Shown in pieces: positions 37,427-46,895 of a stretch of DNA of 64,000 nt. This stretch comes from Alphaproteobacteria bacterium (GTDB lineage Bacteria > Pseudomonadota > Alphaproteobacteria > UBA8366 > GCA-2717185). The position numbers and the translations under genes were made by a program. Below the pieces are notes generated by a model. That model was not told the DNA's origin. It saw only the letters and a program-made list of their open reading frames with translations, and searched no databases. How positions within the stretch are numbered: the stretch's first letter is position 1; every line of letters starts with the position of its first letter. The stretch is taken from positions 112,295 through 176,294 of the forward strand of contig JBBDQU010000085.1 in NCBI GenBank assembly GCA_040905865.1, written 5' to 3'.

Positions 37427-38325
37427 TGGCGGCGGACGAAGCCAGGCGGCGCGGCCTGGGCCGGGGCCTTTCGGCCCTTCTCGGTGACGAGGAGGAGGAT
37501 TACGCGTCGCTCGACCGGTTACGGACCTCCAAGACGGTGCCGGTCGAACTGCTGCACCCGGGGTCGAGCCAGCCCCGGAAACGATTCGAGTCAGACTCCA
37601 TCGCGGCGCTGGTGGAATCGGTCCGCGAAAAGGGCATCCTGCAGCCATTGCTGGTGCGCCGGCACCCGGTACAGCCGAACGCGTACGAAATTGTCGCCGG
37701 CGAACGACGCTGGCGCGCGGCGCAGCAGGCATTGCTGCGCGAGGTTCCGGTGGTCATCAAGGAGCTGACCGACCGGGAAGCACTGGAAATCGCGCTGGTC
37801 GAGAATATCCAGCGCGAGGACCTGACGCCGATTGAGGAAGCGCGCGGTTATCAGCGGCTGATGGACGAATTCAACCATACCCAGGACGCCCTGGCGCAGG
37901 CTGTCGGCAAGAGCCGCAGCCACATCGCCAATCTGCTGCGGCTGCTGACCCTGCCCGCGCGGGTGCAGGAGCAGGTGAACGAGGGCGTCCTGTCCGCGGG
38001 GCATGCGCGTACGCTCGTAACGGCGGAAAATCCCGAAGACCTGGCGCGGCAGATCGTACAGCGCGGGCTGAACGTCCGACAGGCGGAGCAATTGGCAAAG
38101 TCGGGAAAACCGGCGACGGCCCGCGCCCGGCGCCTGCCGGACAAGGACCCCAATACAGCGGCGCTGGAAAACAACCTGTCGCAGCTTCTGGGGCTGAAGG
38201 TCAGTATCCAGATACGCGGCGAGGGCGGATCGCTGAAAGTTGACTACGAAACCCTGGACCAGCTGGACGATGTGCTGCACCGGCTGACCCATGGTCCCCG
38301 GCATCACCGCGGCGCCGATTCCTGA
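37423..38325 (+). CDS. parB: Chromosome partitioning protein ParB
   Basis: A 300-residue CTP-dependent DNA-sliding clamp. The N-terminal RRRGLGRGLSALLGD binds ParA. The CTP-binding region carries EIVAGERRWRAAQ and ALVENIQREDLTPIEEA. The helix-turn-helix (KSRSHIANLLRLLTLP) reads parS, and a C-terminal dimerisation segment completes it. Two perfect parS sites lie within 3.5 kb upstream. A palindromic repeat element begins just after its stop. Confidence 0.96.
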   Translation: MMAADEARRRGLGRGLSALLGDEEEDYASLDRLRTSKTVPVELLHPGSSQPRKRFESDSIAALVESVREKGILQPLLVRRHPVQPNAYEIVAGERRWRAAQQALLREVPVVIKELTDREALEIALVENIQREDLTPIEEARGYQRLMDEFNHTQDALAQAVGKSRSHIANLLRLLTLPARVQEQVNEGVLSAGHARTLVTAENPEDLARQIVQRGLNVRQAEQLAKSGKPATARARRLPDKDPNTAALENNLSQLLGLKVSIQIRGEGGSLKVDYETLDQLDDVLHRLTHGPRHHRGADS

Positions 38326-38336
38326 TGTGCTCTATT

Positions 38337-38411
38337 TTCAATAAGATAGGTCAGATTCACGTGATTGTCGAATCGCCACAGGCGATTTCAACAAACCACG
38401 ATCTGATCTAA
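38337..38411 (-). repeat. Palindromic intergenic repeat, copy A
   Basis: One of three related ~75-base elements. Read on the minus strand it starts TTAGATCAGATCG, contains the central hairpin ATCGCC/GGCGAT with a 3-base loop, and ends near ATCTTATTGAA. The holA stop codon (TAG) is the TAG of the element's first bases. It lies between the convergent parB and holA genes. Copies B (62039) and C (45709) share the order and most bases. Confidence 0.85.
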
Positions 38412-39439
38412 CCGCGCGCCCGCGGGGCGCCCAGGCGGGAAATCTGCAGGGTCACGCGGCTGCACAGGGATTCGGCCGGCGCACCGGTTCGCTTGCACTG
38501 CTGTTCCGCTTCCAGAACCAGACTAAGGGCCTGCGCCAGCCGGCCCATGTTCCAGCCGCGCAACTGGCTCAGGAACGATGGGACCGCCTTGAAGAAGATC
38601 GGCGGCCGTATTGCCTTTACGGCCACGTCCGGAGCCGCGCCGGAATCGATATGCGCCCGCGCCAGTTGAAGCCTTATCAGGTGCCGCGCCAAGGCCCGCA
38701 ACACCGTGACCGGGTTGACGCCTTCCTGATAGCTGCGGGTCAGGGCGCGATCCGCGGCCATGGCATCGCCGCCGGCCGCGGCCATGACGACGTTGTCCAG
38801 CGATAACGCGCTGGAATTGCCGACGGCCGCGGCGGCGTCGGCAAGGGTCACCTCCGTGCCCGGCCCCGCATACAGCGCCAGTTTTTCCAGTTCGGACCGG
38901 CTGAGGCCGCGATCGGCGCCGAGATTGGCGCAGAGGTACGCCATGGCGTCCGGGGTGACGCGTATCTTCTCCGCGGCCAGCGTATCGCGGATGACCCGTT
39001 CCAGCGCGCGTTCGTCGTCAACGTAACAGGGAATGGCGGCCGCGTTCGGCGCGGCCTCGAAAATCTTCCGCAGGGCGGCGCGGGGGTTGATATCGCCGGC
39101 CTGGACAATGACAAGCGCGTCGCCGGGCGAGTCTTCCAGAAACTGTTCCAGCGGGACCGCGATGGCGTCGGTCCCCTCGCGAATCCGGACGACGCGGCGT
39201 CCTCCGGTCAGGGCAATCGCCGCCGCCTCGTCCGCGATCAGCGTCGGGATATCGCGAAGCTGCGACGGCGACAGTTCGGCGACCAGGAAAGGGTCTGCAA
39301 TATCCGCCACAACGGTCCGGGCGAGGATATCCGCCCGTTCGCGGACCAGTCCGGTATCGGGACCATAGACCAGAATGGCGCGGGCGGCGCTATCCGGTGC
39401 GCGCAAAAAAGCATCGATCCGCCCGACCGCAACCTTCAT
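38408..39439 (-). CDS. holA: DNA polymerase III subunit delta
   Basis: A 343-residue clamp-loader subunit of the alphaproteobacterial type. The N-terminal domain (MKVAVGRIDAFLRAPDSAARAILVYGPDTGLV, as segments) replaces the usual AAA fold entry, and the C-terminal helical collar domain contains SYQEGVNPVTVLRALARHLIRL (as segments). It opens the beta sliding clamp. The stop codon is formed by the edge of an intergenic repeat. The start at 39439 lies 13 bases from the end of lptE. Confidence 0.92.
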   Translation of the reverse strand: MKVAVGRIDAFLRAPDSAARAILVYGPDTGLVRERADILARTVVADIADPFLVAELSPSQLRDIPTLIADEAAAIALTGGRRVVRIREGTDAIAVPLEQFLEDSPGDALVIVQAGDINPRAALRKIFEAAPNAAAIPCYVDDERALERVIRDTLAAEKIRVTPDAMAYLCANLGADRGLSRSELEKLALYAGPGTEVTLADAAAAVGNSSALSLDNVVMAAAGGDAMAADRALTRSYQEGVNPVTVLRALARHLIRLQLARAHIDSGAAPDVAVKAIRPPIFFKAVPSFLSQLRGWNMGRLAQALSLVLEAEQQCKRTGAPAESLCSRVTLQISRLGAPRARG

Positions 39440-39452
39440 GCCCTTCTCCCGT

Positions 39453-39971
39453 CTATTCGCCTGTCTTGAAGAATATCCCGAGACGGATTCGGATCGCCTC
39501 GCTGACCTCGCGCGCGGCGCGCTCAAGAGCGTCGTTTTCGGCGCTCTTCGTCGCAAATTCCGAATCCACGATATTGAAACTGTTTGTCGATCGCGCCGAA
39601 GCGGCGAACAGTTCCCGATCCGTGGCGGATTCAAGCAGGGAATACCGCACATGCAGCAGCAGCAGCGCCCGAGTTGCCGTTTCATCCCGTTTGATGCCGA
39701 GTTCCGTAATGGATATGGTTGGTTCGACGGTCAGACGGTATGCCGGGCGCGCGGGTTGCCCGTAGGGGTTCAGCCGGTCGAGCAGGAAATTGCGGATCTG
39801 CTGTCCGATCCGGTCGGGGATCGGATCCACGTGAATCTGCTGGTACTGTTCGGTCACGCCGCCACTCGAGGCTGTGGTTCCGTACAACGGCTGAAACCCG
39901 CAGCCCGCCAGCAACGCGAGGGCGACAAGCAGGGCGCCGCCACGTGCCGAATAGCGGTCAGACGACCACAT
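39453..39971 (-). CDS. lptE: LPS-assembly lipoprotein LptE
   Basis: A 172-residue outer-membrane lipoprotein. The signal peptide ends LLAGC, followed directly by the typical GFQPLYG. It plugs the LptD barrel and takes part in lipopolysaccharide insertion. It overlaps the 3' end of leuS by 14 bases and precedes holA, the same leuS-lptE-holA order as in most proteobacteria. Confidence 0.92.
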   Translation of the reverse strand: MWSSDRYSARGGALLVALALLAGCGFQPLYGTTASSGGVTEQYQQIHVDPIPDRIGQQIRNFLLDRLNPYGQPARPAYRLTVEPTISITELGIKRDETATRALLLLHVRYSLLESATDRELFAASARSTNSFNIVDSEFATKSAENDALERAAREVSEAIRIRLGIFFKTGE

Positions 39972-42522
39972 TGACGACCTTGTTCGGCACGACGATTATC
40001 CGCTTCGGTGTAACCCCATTGGTGATCTTCTGAACCTGCTCCAGCGCGAGCGCCGATTTCTCCACCAGCGCCTTGTCCGCGTCCCGCGGCATGTCGATCG
40101 TGCCACGAAGCTTGCCCATGACCTGTACGGCAATGGTGATCGTATCCTCGACCAGCATCGACGGGTCTGCCCGGGGCCAGGGCGTATCCGCCAGCAGTTG
40201 AGAATATCCCAGTTCCTGCCACAATTCCTCCGTCAGATGCGGCATCATCGGGCCGAGCAACTGAACGGTCGTTTCGAACCCGAAACGCCGAACCCAGTCA
40301 TGGCCCGGCGCATCGCCGTTGAAATCGCCCAGGGCATTGGTGAGTTCACGGACCAGCGCCACGGCGCGATTGAACCGGAACTGTTCCAGCGAATCGGTTA
40401 CTTCCGAAATCGAGCGATGGATAATCCGCTCCATCTTTGCGGCGGCTTCATCCAGGGTTGCGGGCCGAACCGCGCCCCGTGGCGCGACGGGGGCATCGGG
40501 GCTGACGATCAGGCGCCAGACCCGGTTGACGTAACGCCAGGCGCCTTCGATGCCGGCCTCGGTCCATTCCAGGTCGCGCTCCGGCGGACTGTCGGACATC
40601 ATGAAAAGCCGGCCGGAATCCGCGCCATAGGTCTCCAGGATGACTTCCGGATCGACGACGTTGCGCCGTGATTTGCTCATCTTCTCGGACCGCCCGACAG
40701 TGACGGGCGCGCCCGAGCCAACGTCGACCATGCGGCCATCCGCGTCCGCCGACACCTGATCGGGGAACAACCAGCCGCCCTTCTCGCTACGGTAGGTTTC
40801 GTGGCACACCATGCCCTGGGTAAACAGCCCGGCAAAAGGCTCGTCCACGCCCAGATAACCGCACTTTCGCAACGCCCGGGTAAAGAACCGGGCATAGAGC
40901 AGGTGCAGGACCGCATGCTCGACCCCGCCGATATACTGATCGACGGGCAGCCAGTAATCGACCGCCGCGCGGGGAAAGGGCGCATCGGCGACCGGCCCGC
41001 AGAACCGCGCGAAATACCAGGAGGATTCGACGAAGGTGTCGAAGGTATCCGTCTCGCGCGTCGCGGCGGCGCCGCAGGCCGGGCAGTTCACATGTTTCCA
41101 GGTGGGGTGCCGGTCCAGCGGATTGCCCGGCGCGTCGAAGGTCACATCCTCCGGCAATGTCACGGGCAGATCCCTTGCGGGTACGGGAACGATACCGCAA
41201 TCCGGACAGTGAATCACGGGAACGGGACAGCCCCAGTAGCGTTGCCGGGAAACGCCCCAGTCGCGCAACCGGTAATTCACCGTCCCTTCGCCATCGCCCT
41301 GTTCCACGAGAGTGCGGACGGCGGTCGACAACGCTGTTTTGACGTCCATGCCGTCCAGGAAGCCGGAATTGATCAGCGTGCCGTCATCGACATAGGCTTC
41401 GTCGCCAATCGCGAAACTCGCGGGGTCGGCGTCCCGCGGACAGACGACCGGGACCACCGGCAGACCGTATTTCCGGGCGAAATCCAGGTCGCGCTGGTCA
41501 TGGGCCGGGCAGCCGAAAATGGCGCCGGCGCCGTATTCCATCAGCACGAAGTTCGCCACATAGACCGGCAGGGTCACACCGTCCCTGAACGGGTGCCTGG
41601 CGCGCAATCCGGTGTCGTAACCCTTCTTTTCCGCCGATTCCAGGGCCGCCTCGCTGGTGCCCATGCGCCCGCATTCGGCAAGGAATTCCGCCAGTGCCGG
41701 GTCGTTCGCGCCGCATTCCACGGCCAGCGGATGGTTGGGCGACAGGGCGCAGAACGACGCGCCGAACAGCGTATCGGGCCGCGTGGTGAAAACCTCCAGC
41801 CGGTCGGTGCGTCCGTCCAGCGCGAAGAACACCTTCGCCCCTTCCGAACGGTTGATCCAGTTGGTCTGCATCAGCCGGACCTTTTCCGGCCAGCGGTCCA
41901 GCGTTCCGATCCCTTCCAGCAGGTCGTCGGCAAAATCGGTGATCCTGAAGAACCATTGCGACAGAAGCTTCTTCTGGACCTCCGCGCCCGAGCGCCAGCC
42001 GCGACCGTCGATGACCTGTTCATTGGCCAGAACGGTGTCTTCGACCGGGTCCCAGTTAACCCAGGATTCCTTGCGGTAGGCCAGGCCGGCCTGCAGGAAG
42101 TCGAGGAACATCTTCTGTTCCCAGGCGTAGTATTCCGGCTCGCAGGTTGAGATTTCGCGGCTCCAGTCGATCGACAGCCCCATCGATTTGAGCTGATCGC
42201 GCATGGCGGCGACGTTCTCGCGCGTCCATTTGGCCGGATGGACGTTGTTCTCGAATGCGGCGTTTTCCGCCGGAAGCCCGAATGAATCCCAGCCCATCGG
42301 ATGCAGGACGTTGTATCCCTGCGCGCGCTTGAACCGCGCGGTTACATCGCCCATCGTGTAATTGCGGACATGGCCCATATGAATCCGGCCCGACGGGTAC
42401 GGGAACATTTCAAGAACATAATATTTTTCCCGGCGGGAGTCTTCGGAAACTTCGAAAACGCGCCGGTCCTGCCAAACGCGCTGCCATTTGGCTTCGTTTT
42501 CCCTGACGTTGTAACGACTCAT
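39958..42522 (-). CDS. leuS: Leucyl-tRNA synthetase
   Basis: An 854-residue class I synthetase. The HIGH-type motif lies in [18 protein letters not shown] and the KMSKS motif in [17 protein letters not shown]. The CP1 editing domain (about 225-420) is present with the T-rich editing region [12 protein letters not shown] 42522 gives the normal [17 protein letters not shown] start. It lies 65 bases downstream of the DUF3576 gene. Confidence 0.97.
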   Translation of the reverse strand: MSRYNVRENEAKWQRVWQDRRVFEVSEDSRREKYYVLEMFPYPSGRIHMGHVRNYTMGDVTARFKRAQGYNVLHPMGWDSFGLPAENAAFENNVHPAKWTRENVAAMRDQLKSMGLSIDWSREISTCEPEYYAWEQKMFLDFLQAGLAYRKESWVNWDPVEDTVLANEQVIDGRGWRSGAEVQKKLLSQWFFRITDFADDLLEGIGTLDRWPEKVRLMQTNWINRSEGAKVFFALDGRTDRLEVFTTRPDTLFGASFCALSPNHPLAVECGANDPALAEFLAECGRMGTSEAALESAEKKGYDTGLRARHPFRDGVTLPVYVANFVLMEYGAGAIFGCPAHDQRDLDFARKYGLPVVPVVCPRDADPASFAIGDEAYVDDGTLINSGFLDGMDVKTALSTAVRTLVEQGDGEGTVNYRLRDWGVSRQRYWGCPVPVIHCPDCGIVPVPARDLPVTLPEDVTFDAPGNPLDRHPTWKHVNCPACGAAATRETDTFDTFVESSWYFARFCGPVADAPFPRAAVDYWLPVDQYIGGVEHAVLHLLYARFFTRALRKCGYLGVDEPFAGLFTQGMVCHETYRSEKGGWLFPDQVSADADGRMVDVGSGAPVTVGRSEKMSKSRRNVVDPEVILETYGADSGRLFMMSDSPPERDLEWTEAGIEGAWRYVNRVWRLIVSPDAPVAPRGAVRPATLDEAAAKMERIIHRSISEVTDSLEQFRFNRAVALVRELTNALGDFNGDAPGHDWVRRFGFETTVQLLGPMMPHLTEELWQELGYSQLLADTPWPRADPSMLVEDTITIAVQVMGKLRGTIDMPRDADKALVEKSALALEQVQKITNGVTPKRIIVVPNKVVNVVV

Positions 42523-42587
42523 GGTCTGCTGTTTTTCCTTAACCGGCGATCCGCTGGCGGCGCCGCAGGGCGGATTTGCACCCGGCG

Positions 42588-43106
42588 TCAATTGCTGCGG
42601 TTATTGGTGATCCGTAATTCCCGCGCACGCTTCAGGATCGCATTCTCCAGATCCTGGACCGTTTCCGGGTCCACCGCCGCTTCCTGCCACTGGTTGCTCG
42701 ACAGCATCTGGCGGAAGACCGAAATCCGCAATCCGTCGGCGCGGAGCTGCCGGTCGAGGATATAGATGTTCACCTTGACGCGCTCGTTCGGCGCTTCGGG
42801 GGGCGAATACCAGTCGGTGATGATGACGCCGCCGAACGGGTCCGCCGAACTGAGCGGCATGAACGACATCGTATCGAGTGACGCGCGCCAGAGGAAGCTG
42901 TTTACCGCAATTCCACTACCGCCGCCGGCAGCGCCGGCGTCGCTGCCGCCAAACAGGGTCTCGATCAACCCGCCATTGGCTCCCGAGGACGGGCCGGGAT
43001 TCTCGGGCGGGGGCGGCGGATCGGGCACGAGGCCGATACTCTCGCAGGCGGTCAGGGACAACGCGATGGCCAGAACGGCCGCAATTTTCAAAAGAGATGT
43101 TATCAT
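42588..43106 (-). CDS. DUF3576 lipoprotein
   Basis: A 172-residue predicted lipoprotein: signal peptide ending LSLTAC, then a Pro/Gly-rich linker (about 25-65) and the DUF3576 domain ([33 protein letters not shown], as segments). The protein is probably anchored to the outer membrane and is widespread in alphaproteobacteria directly before leuS. Function unknown. The 130 bases upstream separate it from divergent yggS and should carry both promoters. Confidence 0.88.
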   Translation of the reverse strand: MITSLLKIAAVLAIALSLTACESIGLVPDPPPPPENPGPSSGANGGLIETLFGGSDAGAAGGGSGIAVNSFLWRASLDTMSFMPLSSADPFGGVIITDWYSPPEAPNERVKVNIYILDRQLRADGLRISVFRQMLSSNQWQEAAVDPETVQDLENAILKRARELRITNNRSN

Positions 43107-43236
43107 GAACGATTTATGCCTGAATATCCGGGGTCATATCCAGCATAATGTCGTTATACACAGGATGTCGTGCAACGGGTTCCTTGCCACCGCGAACCAA
43201 AATCCGGCAGCCGCACCGCCAGGAGGATTACGGGAC

Positions 43237-43917
43237 ATGACTGAATCGATCGATTTCGCCGCCATGCTGAGCGATGTCCGACGCGAAATAGCCGAGGCCG
43301 CGCGGGAAGCCGCGCGCGATCCCGCTTCGGTCACGCTCGTCGCCGTCGGCAAGGGGCACCCCGCCGAACGGTCGCGCGCCATACTGGCCGCGGGCCATCG
43401 CGTGTTCGGCGAAAACCGTGTGCAGGAGGCAGCGGAAAAATGGCCGGAACTGAAAGCGGCATTCCCCGATGCGCGGATCCATCTGATCGGGCCGCTGCAG
43501 ACCAACAAGGTCCGGCAGGCCGTCGCCCTGTTCGATGCGATCGAAACCGTGGACCGTTCGCGCCTGGCGCAGGCCCTGGCGCGGGAATTCGACCGCAGCG
43601 GCCGGCAATTGCCCTGCTATATCCAGGTGAATACCGGCGCCGAACCCCAGAAGTCGGGCATTCTGCCGGAAGACGCCGACAGTTTTATTGCGCAATGCCG
43701 GGATGAATTCGGCCTGCCTGTCGAAGGGCTGATGTGCATCCCCCCGCTTGACGAGGAACCGTCGCTGCATTTCGCCCTGCTGCGCGAGATCGCCAAACGT
43801 CATGATCTCAAGGGGCTCAGCATGGGCATGTCCGCGGATTACAGGATCGCGATTGCCTTCGGTGCGACCCTGGTGCGAGTCGGAACGGCTATTTTCGGGA
43901 CCCGGCCGGCGCACTGA
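43237..43917 (+). CDS. YggS family PLP-binding protein
   Basis: A 226-residue PLP homeostasis protein of alanine-racemase fold type. The PLP-binding Lys is in VTLVAVGKGHPAERSRAIL (usually VSKTKP, here GKGHP), and the phosphate-binding end is LSMGMSADYRIAIAFGATLVRVGTAIFG (as segments). It has no known catalytic reaction. ATG 43237 follows a strong AGGAGG with good spacing. Its 3' end overlaps the convergent L,D-transpeptidase gene by 29 bases. Confidence 0.92.
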   Translation: MTESIDFAAMLSDVRREIAEAAREAARDPASVTLVAVGKGHPAERSRAILAAGHRVFGENRVQEAAEKWPELKAAFPDARIHLIGPLQTNKVRQAVALFDAIETVDRSRLAQALAREFDRSGRQLPCYIQVNTGAEPQKSGILPEDADSFIAQCRDEFGLPVEGLMCIPPLDEEPSLHFALLREIAKRHDLKGLSMGMSADYRIAIAFGATLVRVGTAIFGTRPAH

Positions 43918-44404
43918 TACAGACTCTGTCGCCGGGCCCGCATCGGCGCAGGACGTCCAGCAGGTCGTCAATCGCCAGCGCGACGCAACCTTCCGTCGGG
44001 GCGTATCCGGGTCTGGCGACATGCATGAAAATGGCGCTGCCCTTTCCGGCGACGGGCGGATCGTCGTTGTGACCCAGAACAACGACCACATCGTACAGCC
44101 CGTCATCCCGCCACAGGGATTCCGCGCTGGCGGGATAGGGCAGCGTTACCGGCCGGTTATAGGCCGGATCGTCCGGCGCGTCGCACCACCCGTCCTGCGG
44201 GGCGATGGCCGCGAGCGCGAGACCGGTTTCCGGCGGCGGGAGCCGGTCCGCCCGGTACAGGACCCGCCGCAGCGCGTAACAGCCACGCGGCGTGGCGCCG
44301 TCGCCTTCGGTCTTTGCGTCGCGGATGCCCGACCGCCCCAGCGCACATCGCAAACGCGCCGCGCCGGCCTGCAGGGTGCCGTCCGCCATTACCTTTAAAT
44401 CCAT
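43889..44404 (-). CDS. L,D-transpeptidase (YkuD domain) family protein
   Basis: A 171-residue protein with the YkuD catalytic signature: HVARPGYAPTEGCVAL, where His and Cys are the active-site pair. No signal peptide is visible at the N-terminus (MDLKVMADGTLQAG), so export is unclear. YkuD enzymes cross-link peptidoglycan or attach proteins to it; short leaderless forms of this type are common in alphaproteobacteria and unassigned. It overlaps the convergent yggS end by 29 bases. Confidence 0.88.
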   Translation of the reverse strand: MDLKVMADGTLQAGAARLRCALGRSGIRDAKTEGDGATPRGCYALRRVLYRADRLPPPETGLALAAIAPQDGWCDAPDDPAYNRPVTLPYPASAESLWRDDGLYDVVVVLGHNDDPPVAGKGSAIFMHVARPGYAPTEGCVALAIDDLLDVLRRCGPGDRVCISAPAGSRK

Positions 44405-44457
44405 GGGGATACTCTACCGCAATCCCGATATTTCGGGGAATGCTGTGCGCGACTGCC

Positions 44458-45543
44458 TCAACCGGGCGAAACCTCCGCCTGCTTCATCTGCCGGTACCGG
44501 TCGAGCGTCTCCAGCATGTTCTGTGGAATCAGGGCCGGCGGCACGATCTGCCTGTCCTGCGTCGCTACCGAGGTTTCCCGATTCTCGAACGGATTGTCCT
44601 CTTTTTCATCCGGCTTTTTATCGATCCGGTCCGGCGGCGCCGTTTGCGCCGACAGCGCGGTCAGTTTGTCGGCCAGCCGTGAACTGATATTCGGAACAGG
44701 CGCCTGCCGTCCCAGGGGCGTCTGCACCATGCCGCCAAGGCCCGCGATCGGTCCGGCGGCCGGTACGGCGGCGCGGGCTTGCAGAATAGCGCCGACCGGG
44801 TCTTCCGTCTGGTTCTGCAACTGCGTGAAGGGCAGCGCCCCCATGCCGCCGAACGGTTTGCGGCTTGCGGCAGGCGTGATTGCAGCGGCCTGCGGTGGCG
44901 CGGTTTCCGGCCGCCCGGCGTTGTGTGCGGCGGGTGCGGTTCGGGCCAGCGCCAGCGCCAGCGTTGTATCCGGCGGTAAAGGCGACGCGGGCAGCGCCGG
45001 ACCCGGATTCGCCGCCGTCAGCGCGCTGACGGTTGCGCCGGCCGGCGTAACCGCGCCGGCGGCAGCGACGGCCACGGACTCATCGGCGGTACCGGAACCG
45101 GTCAGCGCCGCAAGAACCGTTTCCCCGATATCCTCGCCGGTCGACGCTTCCACGGCCGCGTTGACGATGGCGATGCCGGCGCCGATGGGGCCGCCGAACA
45201 GTGCGCCGCCGGCAATACGGGCGCCGGGCGCAATCTCATCCCCGGTAAGCGCGCGGTAAATCGTCGAGACGATCGGGATATGCTGGAGCGGATTAATGAT
45301 GTCGAGAAAATCGCCGAAGGTCAGGCCGTCTTCGCCGAAGAAGCTGGAATCTTCCGGATTCGCCTCGGGCAGCGATATGATGCCTTCGATGCCGAGGTCT
45401 TCCGGGCGGTGATGATAGGCGATCACATCGGGTACGGCGGACCCGTCCGCGTAGAATTGCTGCGGCCTGCCATTGCTGGCCAGCGGCGGTTTCGCGGCGG
45501 GAATGGACGCCGGGCTGGCGCCCGAGATGACGGCATCGACCAT
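44458..45543 (-). CDS. Conserved hypothetical Ala/Pro-rich protein
   Basis: A 361-residue protein I do not recognise by function. A moderately hydrophobic, glycine/alanine-rich segment (about 77-150) reads INPLQHIPIVSTIYRALTGDE, then ARIAGGALFGGPIGAGIAIV and VNAAVEASTGEDIGETVLAALTG (as segments). This is a motif I associate with uncharacterised proteins of this bacterial group. The rest is low-complexity Ala/Pro/Thr, probably disordered, with a charged Lys/Asp/Glu patch near the end (DKKPDEKEDNPFENRE). No signal peptide. ATG 45543 has GGAGGAG in front. It is transcribed alone on the minus strand. Confidence 0.8.
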   Translation of the reverse strand: MVDAVISGASPASIPAAKPPLASNGRPQQFYADGSAVPDVIAYHHRPEDLGIEGIISLPEANPEDSSFFGEDGLTFGDFLDIINPLQHIPIVSTIYRALTGDEIAPGARIAGGALFGGPIGAGIAIVNAAVEASTGEDIGETVLAALTGSGTADESVAVAAAGAVTPAGATVSALTAANPGPALPASPLPPDTTLALALARTAPAAHNAGRPETAPPQAAAITPAASRKPFGGMGALPFTQLQNQTEDPVGAILQARAAVPAAGPIAGLGGMVQTPLGRQAPVPNISSRLADKLTALSAQTAPPDRIDKKPDEKEDNPFENRETSVATQDRQIVPPALIPQNMLETLDRYRQMKQAEVSPG

Positions 45544-45708
45544 GGAAACTCCTCCACCCGGAATCGTGTGCAAGCACGATGCCATGGCGGGAATGCCCGG
45601 ATACCGGGGTTTTCAGAAGCTTTCGCGCCGCCCGCCGCCGCCCGCTGGCAAATATTGCCCGCTTCGCCGGAGAGTTCTGCCGGTCAGGCGCGAAGGGGCG
45701 CCGCCTTT

Positions 45709-45781
45709 CCATAAGGTCAATCAGAGTCACATGGTTTGCGGATCGCCGGTGCCGGTTCCAGCAATCCACGGTCTGATCTAA
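45709..45781 (-). repeat. Palindromic intergenic repeat, copy C
   Basis: Third, most diverged copy. On the minus strand it reads TTAGATCAGACCG at the ribA end. The central hairpin has decayed (ACCGGCACCGGCGAT) and the far side reads AACCATGTGACTCTGATTG. The ribA stop codon TAG is again the element's own first bases, as in copy A. The remaining part of the 45544-45777 gap shows nothing I can assign. Confidence 0.75.
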
Positions 45782-46890
45782 AACAGGTGGCCGCTTCGCG
45801 CCGCCTTGGTCTGGAGGTAATGCTCGTTATGGCCGTTTGCCGGAAACGTATGGGTCACGCGGTCGATGACCTCGATGCCATGTTCCGCCAGCGCCGACAC
45901 CTTGGCGGGATTGTTGGTCATCAGCCGGATGCGGCTGAAGCCGAGCCGGTGCAGCATGCCCGCCGCCGGCCCGTAGACCCGTTCATCGGCGCCGAAGCCC
46001 AGTTCCTCGTTCGCGTCGATGGTATCGAACCCGCTGTCCTGCAGGCGGTAGGCGCGCAGCTTGTTGGCCAGTCCGATACCGCGGCCTTCCTGCGCCAGGT
46101 ACAGCAGCAGCCCGCCGCCATCCGCGGCAATGGCATCCACCGCGCCGCGCAGCTGGTCGCCGCAGTCGCAGCGCAGGCTGCCCAGAAGGTCCCCGGTAAA
46201 GCATTCCGAATGCAGCCGCGTCAGGACCGGCTCCGCAGGATCCGGATTGCCGATGACGATGGCGACGTGGGTCTTGCCGCCATCGGCCGGCCGGAACGCG
46301 ATGAACCTGGCGTTTTCGGCGCCTTCCAGGGGAATATCGGCGGCAATTTCGGACAGTGACAGCTCGGCGGCGGCATAGCGGTATCCCTCGACATCCTCGG
46401 CGCCGGCGGTCAGGAAATCATGCTGCGCCGCAAAAGCCGCCGCGTCACCGGTAATCGCCGTTGTCAGCGCCGTGGGCAGCAGCCGCGCAAATTTCATCAG
46501 ATCGACGGCGGATTCCTGCAGGGGCTGCCCGAACGACGAAATCGTGACGACCGGTCGCGTGCTGTTCAGCGTCGCGCCGGCGATTTCGGTCGTGCTGGCG
46601 ATTGTCAGGCCGCCGGCCGGCATGATGGAAACAGCCCTGGCCTCCATCGGGTCGAGGCCGAGCGCGATTGCGCGCAGGGCGGTCGTCACGCAGGAAACCG
46701 CGTTTCCGCTCAGCCCGCGCAACATGGCGGGATCGATGCCGAACTCCGCCGCCGCGACGAGCAGCGCGAGCTTGCCGCCGCGCAGGACGACGGGCCGGCC
46801 CCGCCGCAGGTCGCCGATCACGCGGCTGATGGCGTTTACGCCGGGAAGGGAAACGGGTGCGGAAAAGATTGATTCGGTATTACGCGGCAT
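45778..46890 (-). CDS. ribA: GTP cyclohydrolase II with degenerate N-terminal RibB-like domain
   Basis: A 370-residue protein. The C-terminal half (about 180-370) is a complete GTP cyclohydrolase II: zinc ligands in LHSECFTGDLLGSLRCDCGDQL (as segments), catalytic LYLAQEGRGIGLANKLRAY, and LMTNNPAKVSALAEHGIEV. It opens the imidazole ring of GTP, releasing formate and pyrophosphate. The N-terminal half begins AISRVIGDLRRGRPVVLRGG, where true DHBP synthases have the acidic DDEDREnEGD loop; that loop is missing, so RibB activity is unlikely. It lies 5 bases after the CDP-alcohol phosphatidyltransferase gene and so belongs to the pterin-like cluster. Confidence 0.9.
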   Translation of the reverse strand: MPRNTESIFSAPVSLPGVNAISRVIGDLRRGRPVVLRGGKLALLVAAAEFGIDPAMLRGLSGNAVSCVTTALRAIALGLDPMEARAVSIMPAGGLTIASTTEIAGATLNSTRPVVTISSFGQPLQESAVDLMKFARLLPTALTTAITGDAAAFAAQHDFLTAGAEDVEGYRYAAAELSLSEIAADIPLEGAENARFIAFRPADGGKTHVAIVIGNPDPAEPVLTRLHSECFTGDLLGSLRCDCGDQLRGAVDAIAADGGGLLLYLAQEGRGIGLANKLRAYRLQDSGFDTIDANEELGFGADERVYGPAAGMLHRLGFSRIRLMTNNPAKVSALAEHGIEVIDRVTHTFPANGHNEHYLQTKAARSGHLF

Positions 46891-46895
46891 CTGAT

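Noticed and set aside
38352-38365. TTCACGTGA in repeat copy A as a third parS
   Set aside because: Only the inner 9 bases match parS; in the other copies the same position reads CATGTGA, so it is part of the repeat and not a parS.
40801-42150. 449-codon frame opposite leuS
   Set aside because: Shadow of leuS.
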